DNA of 34,295 bases from Competibacteraceae bacterium UBA6584. Its GTDB lineage: Bacteria > Pseudomonadota > Gammaproteobacteria > Competibacterales > Competibacteraceae. Of the stretch, positions 1 to 7,252 are shown piece after piece. Below the pieces are notes generated by a model that was not told the origin of the DNA, did no database searches, and saw only the letters and a list, made by a program, of their open reading frames with translations. The DNA is taken from the NCBI GenBank assembly GCA_002433805.1, contig DJIW01000131.1:1045-35339 (forward strand), written 5' to 3'. Made by a program: the position numbers and the translations under genes. Position 1 is the first letter of the stretch. Each line of letters opens with the position of its first letter.

Positions 1-752
1 TGGCCGAAAAAATCGACGATGGCGAGCAGTTTCAAGCCTGCTTCAAACTCGGGTTCGAATTTTTTCAAGGCTACTATTTCGCCAAGCCGACGATTCTGGT
101 CGGCCGGCGGATCGACCCCGCCCGCGCCGGCGTGCTGCGGTTGATCAATCTGGTGGCCAGCGATAGCGAGATCGGCCAGCTCGAACGCGAATTCAAGCGC
201 TATCCCAATCTGACCTACAACTTATTGCGGCTGGTCAATTCGGTCGCCTTCGGCTTGCCCGCCAAAATCGATTCCCTGCGCCACGCCATCGCGATATTAG
301 GACGGAGGCAGTTGCAGCGTTGGTTGCAGTTGCTGCTCTTCACCCAGCGCGCCGAGGGCGCGCCGCCGGGCCAACCTTTGCTGACCTTGGCCGCGACGCG
401 CGGCAAGGCCCTGGAATTGATGATGGAGCCCATCGCCCCCAGCAATCGCGCCCAAGGCGATCAAGCCTTTATGGTGGGCGTGCTGTCGTTGTTGGACGCG
501 CTATTTGGAGCGCCGCTGCCAGAATTGCTCGCGGAATTGAACCTGGCCGATCCGGTGCGCGCGGCTTTGTTGAACGGCGAAGGGCTTTTAGGGCGTCTGC
601 TCGCCATCGTGCGCGCGTACGAGCGCAACCAGTTTGGCGAAGTCGCCGTTTTACTAGGCGAATTTCCGCAATTGTCGCTGGCTCGCTTCAATCAAATCCA
701 ACTGCGGGCCCTCGGATGGGCCAGCGAAATTCCGCCGTCCAATGGAGGCTAA
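1..752 (+). CDS. EAL-HDOD domain signalling protein, 3' part only
   Basis: The reading frame is open from base 3 and the start lies outside the window, leaving 249 visible residues. The first ~30 carry the end of an EAL domain (FEFFQGYYFAKP, the usual last strand and helix of cyclic-di-GMP phosphodiesterases). From about residue 45 there is an HDOD domain: an acidic helix, then YPNLTYNLLRLVNSVAF and the downstream LRHAIAILGRRQLQRW. EAL-HDOD (YuxH-type) proteins are cytoplasmic c-di-GMP signalling or scaffold proteins. Whether this EAL domain is catalytically active cannot be judged, because its metal-binding residues are upstream. The stop lies only four bases before the next gene's start codon at 757, so the two are probably co-transcribed and translationally coupled. 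The domain call is firm; the specific role is unknown. Confidence 0.85.
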   Translation, partial: AEKIDDGEQFQACFKLGFEFFQGYYFAKPTILVGRRIDPARAGVLRLINLVASDSEIGQLEREFKRYPNLTYNLLRLVNSVAFGLPAKIDSLRHAIAILGRRQLQRWLQLLLFTQRAEGAPPGQPLLTLAATRGKALELMMEPIAPSNRAQGDQAFMVGVLSLLDALFGAPLPELLAELNLADPVRAALLNGEGLLGRLLAIVRAYERNQFGEVAVLLGEFPQLSLARFNQIQLRALGWASEIPPSNGG

Positions 753-756
753 TATC

Positions 757-1353
757 ATGTCAGAAAATAATTTGACTGGTTCGACCGCCCGCAATCCCGA
801 TCTCGACTGGAGTCAAATTCGGGAAACCATTCTCATGCTGGCGCTGTCCGTCGCCCAGATCGAAATGTCGATGCGCGACAGCGATGGGTCGGTCGAGGTG
901 TTGAGCAATTCCTTCACCTCGATGATGGGGCAGGTCAAGATGGTCGAACGCACCGCCGCCGCCTTGCCAGAGACGCCGGACATCGCCGATGCGCGTTCGG
1001 CGATCATGGAGCACTGTAACACCGTCGGCGAGATGATGCGGTCGGCGATTGTCGCTTTTCAGTTTTATGACAAGCTGACCCAGCGGCTGGGGCATGTCAA
1101 CGGCAGCATGACCGTTCTGGCGGATCTGATCGCCGACCCGCGCCGGCTCTACAATCCGTATGAATGGATGGGAATGCAGGAAAAAATCAAATCCCGCTAC
1201 ACCATGGAAGAGGAGCGGCTGATGTTTGAGGCGATCATGCAGGGCAAGACGGTCAAGCAGGCGCTGATGCTGTATATCCAGGCGATGGAAGAGAAGAAGC
1301 ACAAGGCCGGCGCGGCCAGCGCCGGCGGCGACGAAGAAATCGAACTGTTCTAA
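757..1353 (+). CDS. Uncharacterised helical protein with CheZ-like features
   Basis: This encodes 198 residues, predicted mostly alpha-helical and without signal peptide or membrane segment. I do not recognise a named family. Residues 99-110 read VAFQFYDKLTQR, which places Asp105 and Gln109 four apart on a helix, the spacing of the catalytic Asp and Gln (DLTGQ motif) in the CheY phosphatase CheZ. The protein ends in a Lys-rich stretch, an Ala/Gly linker and the acidic tail GDEEIELF, reminiscent of CheZ's C-terminal CheY-binding peptide. Residues 131-158 (LYNPYEWMGMQEKIKSRYTM and beyond) look like a conserved core. I start at ATG 757 because GGAG at 744-747 sits nine bases upstream; the earlier ATG at 742 overlaps the previous gene and has no site. 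It lies four bases downstream of the EAL-HDOD gene. The CheZ comparison is inference from short motifs. Confidence 0.75.
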   Translation: MSENNLTGSTARNPDLDWSQIRETILMLALSVAQIEMSMRDSDGSVEVLSNSFTSMMGQVKMVERTAAALPETPDIADARSAIMEHCNTVGEMMRSAIVAFQFYDKLTQRLGHVNGSMTVLADLIADPRRLYNPYEWMGMQEKIKSRYTMEEERLMFEAIMQGKTVKQALMLYIQAMEEKKHKAGAASAGGDEEIELF

Positions 1354-1356
1354 ATC

Positions 1357-1420
1357 CGCCGTTCGCATCCCGCGAACGGCGATCTTCAAGAGGCTAAAGC
1401 CCCTCTCCGCCGGAGAGAGG
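1357..1420. terminator. Paired hairpins between convergent genes, likely bidirectional terminator
   Basis: Two stem-loops lie between the convergent CheZ-like gene and maeB. The first is a perfect 10-bp stem (1357-1366 with 1372-1381, loop of five). The second is a shorter CT/AG-rich stem (1403-1408 with 1412-1417). Read on the minus strand, the second is followed by GGGGCTTTAG, a weak U-run suitable for ending maeB transcripts. Neither has a long U-tract, so termination efficiency is uncertain. Confidence 0.45.
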
Positions 1421-1427
1421 CCGCTTA

Positions 1428-3707
1428 TTATCCTTGGCCGTGCAGGTGGTGTTCCTGCGCGTCCACCGTGGCGATGGCGGTCATGTTGATGATGCGCCGC
1501 GCCGTGGCCGAGCGCGTCAAAATATGCGCCGGTTTGGCCAGGCCCAGCGTGATCGGGCCCACCGACACCCCGTTCGTCACTTCTTTCAATAGATTGTGCG
1601 AGATATTGGCGGCGTCCGCGTTGGGCATAATCAGCAGGTTGGCCGCTCCCTTCAGCCGCGAATGCAGGAATACCCGGCTGCGCAGTTCCTCGGACAAGGC
1701 GGCATCGCCGCGCATTTCGCCGTCCACTTCAAGATCGGGCGCGCGCTGGCGGATCAGTTGCAGCGCTTCCGCCATCTTGCGCGCCTGCGGCGATTTATGC
1801 GATCCGAAGCTGGAATGGGATAGCAGGGCGACTTTCGGCGTGACGAAACGGCCGACTTCCTCCGCCGCCAGCAAGGCGATATCGGCGATTTCCTCGACGT
1901 TCGGGTCGGCGTTGATGTCGGTATCGCAGAAAAACAAGGGACCGTGCGAGGTGATCAGCATATTCATCGCCGCCGGGGTTTTGACGCCCTCGCGCAGGCC
2001 GACGATGTCCAACACATAATTGATGTGATCGGGATAACCGCCGATCAAGCCGCAGATCAAGGCGTCGCCGTAGCCCAAGCGCAGCAGCAGCGCGCCGATC
2101 ACGGTGGCGCGGGTGTTGACCCGAACCCGCGCTTTGTTGGGATCGACGCCGAAGCGCCCGCGCAATTGATGGTATTCCTGCCAGCACTCCTCGTAATAGG
2201 GATTGTTTTGGGGGTCGATCACCTCGAAATCCTGATCGGCGCGGATGCGCAGCCCCAACTCGGCGATCCGCTGTTCGATCCGCCAACGCCGTCCGATCAG
2301 AATCGGTTTGGCGAGCCCGTCGTCGATGATCCCCTGAATCGCCCACAGCATCCGTTCTTCCTCGGCCTGGGCGTAAATCACCCGCTTGCGTTCGGCTTTG
2401 GCGCGCTCGAAGATCGGCCGCATGATCTGGCCGGAGCGATAGACCCGCTGGCTTAATGTGGTGTGATAGGCGGCGAAATCCTGAATCGGCCGGGTGGCGA
2501 TGCCGCTGTCCATCGCCGCCTTGGCGACCGCCAGCGGCAACGTGAGCAACAGCCGCGGCTCGAAGGGTTTGGGGATCAGATACTCCGGCCCAAAGCTGAT
2601 GTCTTGGTCGCCGTAAGCGGCGGTTTCCTCCTGAGAGTGCGGCTCGCGCGCCAGTTCCGCCAAGGCGCGCACGCAGGCCAGTTGCATCGCCTTGTTGATG
2701 GTGGTCGCGCCCGCGTCCAACGCGCCCCGGAAGATATAGGGAAAACAGAGGACATTGTTCACTTGATTGGGGTAGTCGGACCGGCCGGTGGCGATGATGG
2801 CGTCGGGCCGCGCCGCCTTGGCTACTTCCGGCAAGATTTCCGGCACCGGATTGGCCAGCGCCAGAATCAGCGGCTTGTCGGCCATGGTCATGACCATTTC
2901 GCCGGTCAGCACTCCGGCCTTGGACAAGCCCAGGAAAATATCCGTCCCGACCACGGCTTCCGCCAGGGTGCGCGCCGGCGTGTCGGCGGCATAGGCGGCT
3001 TTTTCGGCATCGAGATTGCCGCGACCTTTATAAATCACGCCCCGGCTGTCGCAGACCACGACGTTTTCCCGCTTCAGCCCCAAGTCCAGCAGCAAGTCCA
3101 GGCACGCGATGCCGGCCGCGCCCGCGCCGGAGGTCACCACTCGCACCTCGCCGATTTGCTTGTTGACCAGCGACAGCGCGTTGAGCACGGCGGCGGCGGT
3201 GATGATCGCGGTGCCGTGCTGGTCGTCGTGAAACACCGGAATCTTCATGCGATCGCGTAGCTGGCGCTCGATGTAAAAGCACTCCGGGGCCTTGATGTCT
3301 TCTAAATTGATGCCGCCGAAACTGGGTTCCAGACTGGCGATGATTTCCACCAGCTTGTCCGGATCGCGCTCGCTGATTTCGATATCGAACACGTCGACGC
3401 CGGCGAATTTCTTGAACAACACCCCTTTGCCTTCCATCACCGGCTTGGCCGCCAGGGGTCCGATATCGCCCAAGCCGAGCACGGCGGTGCCGTTGGTGAT
3501 CACGGCGACCAAATTGCCGCGGGCGGTGACAGTGGACACCTCGCGGGGGTCTTCGACGATGACTTCGCACGCGGCGGCCACCCCCGGCGAATAGGCGAGC
3601 GCCAGATCGCGCTGGTTGGCGAGCGGCTTGGTCGGCGCGACCTCAATCTTGCCGTAGGGGAGCATGCGGTGGTAGCGCAAGGCGCTTTCATTGAAATCAT
3701 CGGCCAT
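1428..3707 (-). CDS. maeB: NADP-dependent malic enzyme with phosphotransacetylase-like domain (MaeB)
   Basis: This 759-residue protein is the large fused malic enzyme. It oxidatively decarboxylates malate to pyruvate with reduction of NADP, linking the TCA cycle to pyruvate and NADPH supply in the cytoplasm. The N-terminal ~430 residues hold the malic enzyme domains: LAYSPGVAAACE near residue 40, LGDIGPLAAKPVMEGK, FHDDQHGTAIITAA, and the nucleotide-binding SGAGAAGIACLDLL. From about 430 to the end is a phosphotransacetylase-like domain (for example SHGPLFFCDTDINADPN), which in this family is usually allosteric rather than catalytic. The open frame extends to 4115, but I place the start at ATG 3707-3705: the family begins MADDF..ALRYHR, and AAGGA (3722-3718, minus strand) lies ten bases upstream. 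It is divergent from the fumarase gene, which shares the malate node of metabolism. Confidence 0.95.
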   Translation of the reverse strand: MADDFNESALRYHRMLPYGKIEVAPTKPLANQRDLALAYSPGVAAACEVIVEDPREVSTVTARGNLVAVITNGTAVLGLGDIGPLAAKPVMEGKGVLFKKFAGVDVFDIEISERDPDKLVEIIASLEPSFGGINLEDIKAPECFYIERQLRDRMKIPVFHDDQHGTAIITAAAVLNALSLVNKQIGEVRVVTSGAGAAGIACLDLLLDLGLKRENVVVCDSRGVIYKGRGNLDAEKAAYAADTPARTLAEAVVGTDIFLGLSKAGVLTGEMVMTMADKPLILALANPVPEILPEVAKAARPDAIIATGRSDYPNQVNNVLCFPYIFRGALDAGATTINKAMQLACVRALAELAREPHSQEETAAYGDQDISFGPEYLIPKPFEPRLLLTLPLAVAKAAMDSGIATRPIQDFAAYHTTLSQRVYRSGQIMRPIFERAKAERKRVIYAQAEEERMLWAIQGIIDDGLAKPILIGRRWRIEQRIAELGLRIRADQDFEVIDPQNNPYYEECWQEYHQLRGRFGVDPNKARVRVNTRATVIGALLLRLGYGDALICGLIGGYPDHINYVLDIVGLREGVKTPAAMNMLITSHGPLFFCDTDINADPNVEEIADIALLAAEEVGRFVTPKVALLSHSSFGSHKSPQARKMAEALQLIRQRAPDLEVDGEMRGDAALSEELRSRVFLHSRLKGAANLLIMPNADAANISHNLLKEVTNGVSVGPITLGLAKPAHILTRSATARRIINMTAIATVDAQEHHLHGQG

Positions 3708-3929
3708 GTTGTGGGAATCCTTGAGGTGAGAGCGAAAACGTCGACGGGAGGTTAAAGCCAGAACGGTTTGGGGCCCGGCCAATGACGATAAAGTGTAGCA
3801 AGGCGTCCGCGAGCGCGCCGAGCATCCTGCCGCCCGCGCCGCGAGAATGGGATAAAATGAAACTTCGAAGATCAGTTCCGATTTCCGGGCGCGCCCGCGC
3901 GTCTCATTCCTCGCTTGTGGGAGCACATT

Positions 3930-5444
3930 ATGACCGCCATCCGTCAAGACGATTTCATTCAAAGCATCGCCGACGCTTTCCAGTACATCAGTTATTACCA
4001 TCCGGTCGATTACATCAAGGCGCTGGCGCAAGCCTACGAGCGCGAGCAAAGCCCGGCGGCCAAGGACGCCATCGCCCAAATCCTGATCAATTCGCGGATG
4101 TGCGCCGAGGGCCATCGCCCGATCTGCCAGGATACCGGCATCGCCCTAGTGTTTCTCAAGGTCGGCATGGACGTGCGTTGGGACGCCGAGCTATCGGTGC
4201 AGGAGATGGTCGACGAGGGCGTGCGCCGCGCCTATCTCGACCCCGATAACAAGCTGCGCGCCTCGGTGCTGCGCGATCCGGCGGGCAAGCGCCAAAACAG
4301 CAAGGACAACACGCCGGCGGTGGTGCATTATGAGATCGTGCCCGGCCACCATGTCGAAGTCATTTGCGCGGCCAAGGGCGGCGGCTCGGAAGCCAAATCC
4401 AAGTTCGCGATGCTCAATCCCTCCGACGATCTGGTGGATTGGGTGCTCAAGACCGTGCCGCAGATGGGGGCCGGCTGGTGTCCGCCGGGGATTCTCGGCG
4501 TCGGCATCGGCGGCACGCCGGAAAAGGCGCTGCTGCTGGCCAAGGAATCGCTGATGGCGCCGGTCGATATTCAAGACTTGATCGCCCGTGGCCCGAAGAA
4601 TCGAGCCGAGGAACTGCGCATCGAGCTGTACGACAAGGTCAACGCGCTCGGCATCGGCGCGCAGGGCCTCGGCGGCCTGACCACCGTGCTCGACGTGAAG
4701 GTGCTGGACTATCCGACCCACGCGGCGAATCTGCCGATCGCCATGGTGCCGAACTGCGCCGCGACCCGCCACGCCCATTTCCACCTGGACGGCAGCGGCC
4801 CGGCCAAGCTGGAACCGCCGAGCCTGGACGATTGGCCGAAGCTGACCTATGCGCCGACCAACGCCCGCCGGGTCGATTTGGCGACCGTCAGCCGCGAGGA
4901 GGTGGCCAGTTGGAAGACCGGGGAGGTGTTGTTGCTGAACGGCAAGCTGCTGACCGGGCGCGACGCCGCCCACAAGCGGATGACCGACCTGCTGAACGCG
5001 GGCCAGCAACTGCCGGTCGATTTCACCGACCGCTTCATTTATTACGTCGGCCCGGTCGATCCGGTGCGCGATGAGGTGGTCGGCCCCGCCGGACCCACCA
5101 CCGCGACCCGCATGGACAAATTTACCCGGCAAATGCTGGAGCAGACTGGATTGCTGGGCATGGTCGGCAAATCCGAGCGCGGCCAAATCGCCATCGACGC
5201 GATCAAGGACAACAAAGCGGTGTATCTGATGGCGGTCGGCGGCGCGGCGTATCTGGTTTCCAAAGCCATTAAAGCGGCCAAGGTGCTGGCGTTCGCGGAT
5301 CTCGGCATGGAAGCGATTTACGAATTCGAGGTCAAGGACATGCCGGTGACGGTGGCGGTGGATTCCAAGGGGTCCAGCGTCCACAAGACCGGGCCGAAAG
5401 AATGGCAAGCCAAGATCGGCAAGATCCCGGTGGTGGAAGCCTGA
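3930..5444 (+). CDS. fumA: Fumarate hydratase class I, iron-sulfur (aerobic type)
   Basis: This 504-residue protein matches class I fumarases, which interconvert fumarate and malate using an oxygen-sensitive [4Fe-4S] cluster. Three cysteines spaced as in characterised members are visible: Cys66 in RPICQDTG, Cys184 in GAGWCPPGILG and Cys276 in VPNCAATRHAHF. The C-terminal swivelling domain includes YYVGPVDPVRDEVVGPAGPT and the conserved TRMDKFT. I start at ATG 3930 because GGGAG at 3919-3923 is six bases upstream; a TTG at 3915 in the same frame overlaps that site and adds only five residues. A lone TAAAAT at 3853-3858 could be a -10 element, but I see no matching -35. The divergent maeB suggests both enzymes act at malate. 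The symbol could equally be fumB; the class is certain. Confidence 0.95.
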   Translation: MTAIRQDDFIQSIADAFQYISYYHPVDYIKALAQAYEREQSPAAKDAIAQILINSRMCAEGHRPICQDTGIALVFLKVGMDVRWDAELSVQEMVDEGVRRAYLDPDNKLRASVLRDPAGKRQNSKDNTPAVVHYEIVPGHHVEVICAAKGGGSEAKSKFAMLNPSDDLVDWVLKTVPQMGAGWCPPGILGVGIGGTPEKALLLAKESLMAPVDIQDLIARGPKNRAEELRIELYDKVNALGIGAQGLGGLTTVLDVKVLDYPTHAANLPIAMVPNCAATRHAHFHLDGSGPAKLEPPSLDDWPKLTYAPTNARRVDLATVSREEVASWKTGEVLLLNGKLLTGRDAAHKRMTDLLNAGQQLPVDFTDRFIYYVGPVDPVRDEVVGPAGPTTATRMDKFTRQMLEQTGLLGMVGKSERGQIAIDAIKDNKAVYLMAVGGAAYLVSKAIKAAKVLAFADLGMEAIYEFEVKDMPVTVAVDSKGSSVHKTGPKEWQAKIGKIPVVEA

Positions 5445-5457
5445 GCCTCGCGCGTTG

Positions 5458-5488
5458 GGGGTAGCGCCGCTTAGAGCGGCGCTACCCC
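5458..5488. terminator. Perfect 14-bp inverted repeat after fumarase
   Basis: The arms 5458-5471 and 5475-5488 are perfectly complementary over 14 bases (left arm GGGGTAGCGCCGCT) around a three-base loop, 13 bases after the fumarase stop. It would fold into a very stable hairpin. The following TATCGTCTATCG has no U-tract, so it may act as an mRNA 3'-end stabiliser or be a copy of a dispersed intergenic palindrome rather than a classical terminator. Confidence 0.55.
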
Positions 5489-5570
5489 TATCGTCTATCG
5501 TCGGACCTGATGAAATGGCGCAGGGGTGGATAAGGGACCGTTCGGAATCATTCGCTTCAGTCACTAACTA

Positions 5571-7226
5571 ATGAGCCAGCCCGTGAGCCAAAATGCCCCC
5601 ATCGTCCGCCATTTCCGGCAAATCCTGCTGTGGCCCTTGCAAATCATGCGGCCTCCAGCCGGCGAGCCGCACATCTCGAAATACTGGGAATTGTTGGAAG
5701 CCGTGGGCGATGCGTGCCCCTGGCGGGAGGTGGATGACGAGTTTGGCCATCCCGAGGATTTTCAGGAACGCCACTACAAGGAATTCATCACTTTCCTACC
5801 GTACGTGCAACGCTTCCTGTACGGCGAGGGCAGCCGCGCCGGACAAGCCGGCTACGGCAAGTCGCCGATTCGGGTTTTCCGCCGCCGCGATATCAGCCGG
5901 ATGCGGGTCATCCTCGACCAACAAACGCCGCCGCTGCTTTTTCAAGTCGCCCATGTCGATCTGCACTTCTTCTACGATCTCGACATCATCATTCTAGCGG
6001 TCGAGTTCTTCGCCAACGACCTGCCGCTGCTGCTGGTCGAGGATGTGCTGTTTAAGGTCGGCCGGACCTATCCGGGATTCTGGGAGGCCGACGGCCAGGG
6101 CGGTCAATGTCCCTACCGGGTGGAATGGCTGTCCGCGAGCGGCGAAACGCTGGCGGTGTCCGATTATGAAAACCGCCGCAAATATCTGCACTTCGTCTGT
6201 CAAAATCGCACGCCCAACATCTCCGCCCACTGGGAATTCTTGCTGCGGCCGCTGGCGCTGTATAACACCAGCCAGGAAGGCGTGATTCGCTACCGGCAGA
6301 TCGAATACCATCGGATGCCGCTGCTGGCCTATGTGAGCGTCAACGACCCTCAGGCGCTGACGCGCGGCGATTTTGCCCGGCTGGCCCTCATTACCAAGGC
6401 CGGCCCGTCCGACACGCTGCCGTACTCCGAGGCGGAACTGGCCCATTTCGAACAGCAGTATTGCTACGACAAATTCTGGGACCCCACCAATCCGGCGCTC
6501 AGCAGCCGCTACCTCTGTTGCGGCCATGCCTTCGTGGTGGTGGGCAAGGCGAGCGAACGGTTCTTCGCCGATCCGGAAACCGGCCTGCTCGGCCAGTTCC
6601 GCCACCAATATTTTCTGGTCAACCTCATCGCCCATTTTCACAAAGCGACCCTCATGCTGTTTTCGGAATGGCTGGTGATGGCGATCAGCCAACTCGAAAT
6701 CCGCGACATGGATTCGGTCAAGAGCTTCAAGCGGGAAATCCGTCGGGTGATGGAGACGTTCCTGCGTTTTACCCACCGCTATTGGTTTCACGAAGTGTCC
6801 AATCAGGCGCAAGCACGCGATCTGTTCCGCTTGCTGACCGGCCATCTCGACACCGACCGGATTTACGAGGATGTCAGCGCGGCGGTGAAGGAGATGAATC
6901 AATATCTGGATAGCGACGGCCTGCGCCGGCAAGCCAACACCGTGGTCCGCTTGACCGTGGTCACCACGCTGGGGTTGATCGCCACCGTGGCGACCGGTTT
7001 TCTCGGCATGAATATCTTTGACGAGGCGGATAATCCTATCTGGGGCAAAATCTTGATTTTCTTCGGCGTTCTTACGCCCAGCGTGCTGCTAGTGATCTAC
7101 GCCGTGACCAAATCCAAGGCCCTGTCGGATTTTCTGGAGGCGTTGTCGGATGATCGCCTGCGCTGGCGCGATAAATGGGGCGTGCTGTTTCGGGTGTTTT
7201 ACCGGCCTCGCGAGCCGCGGCGCTGA
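5571..7226 (+). CDS. CorA-like membrane protein with GMN motif
   Basis: This 551-residue protein has about 455 mostly soluble residues followed by two adjacent hydrophobic segments near the C-terminus (about 462-482 and 492-512) and a basic tail. The first segment ends in TGFLGMNIF, with Gly-Met-Asn at 479-481. That topology and motif are the hallmark of the CorA metal-ion transporter superfamily, whose pentamers use the GMN loop as selectivity filter for Mg2+, Co2+ or Zn2+. The N-terminal domain does not resemble textbook CorA and is larger than usual (E. coli CorA is 316 residues), so this is a divergent member. No good Shine-Dalgarno sequence precedes ATG 5571; a GTG at 5583 is an alternative. 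recB begins 26 bases after the stop. The superfamily assignment is inferred from C-terminal topology; the substrate is unknown. Confidence 0.8.
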   Translation: MSQPVSQNAPIVRHFRQILLWPLQIMRPPAGEPHISKYWELLEAVGDACPWREVDDEFGHPEDFQERHYKEFITFLPYVQRFLYGEGSRAGQAGYGKSPIRVFRRRDISRMRVILDQQTPPLLFQVAHVDLHFFYDLDIIILAVEFFANDLPLLLVEDVLFKVGRTYPGFWEADGQGGQCPYRVEWLSASGETLAVSDYENRRKYLHFVCQNRTPNISAHWEFLLRPLALYNTSQEGVIRYRQIEYHRMPLLAYVSVNDPQALTRGDFARLALITKAGPSDTLPYSEAELAHFEQQYCYDKFWDPTNPALSSRYLCCGHAFVVVGKASERFFADPETGLLGQFRHQYFLVNLIAHFHKATLMLFSEWLVMAISQLEIRDMDSVKSFKREIRRVMETFLRFTHRYWFHEVSNQAQARDLFRLLTGHLDTDRIYEDVSAAVKEMNQYLDSDGLRRQANTVVRLTVVTTLGLIATVATGFLGMNIFDEADNPIWGKILIFFGVLTPSVLLVIYAVTKSKALSDFLEALSDDRLRWRDKWGVLFRVFYRPREPRR

Positions 7227-7252
7227 TGGTCGTAGCTTGAAGCGCGCTTGAC

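Noticed and set aside
742..756. ATG 742 as start of the CheZ-like gene.
   Set aside because: It lies inside the end of the EAL-HDOD gene and covers the GGAG that serves the ATG at 757.
3708..4115. An upstream extension of the maeB frame (136 extra codons).
   Set aside because: It crosses the divergent promoter region and the start of the fumarase gene, has no family similarity, and the internal ATG at 3707 has a ribosome-binding site and the canonical N-terminus.
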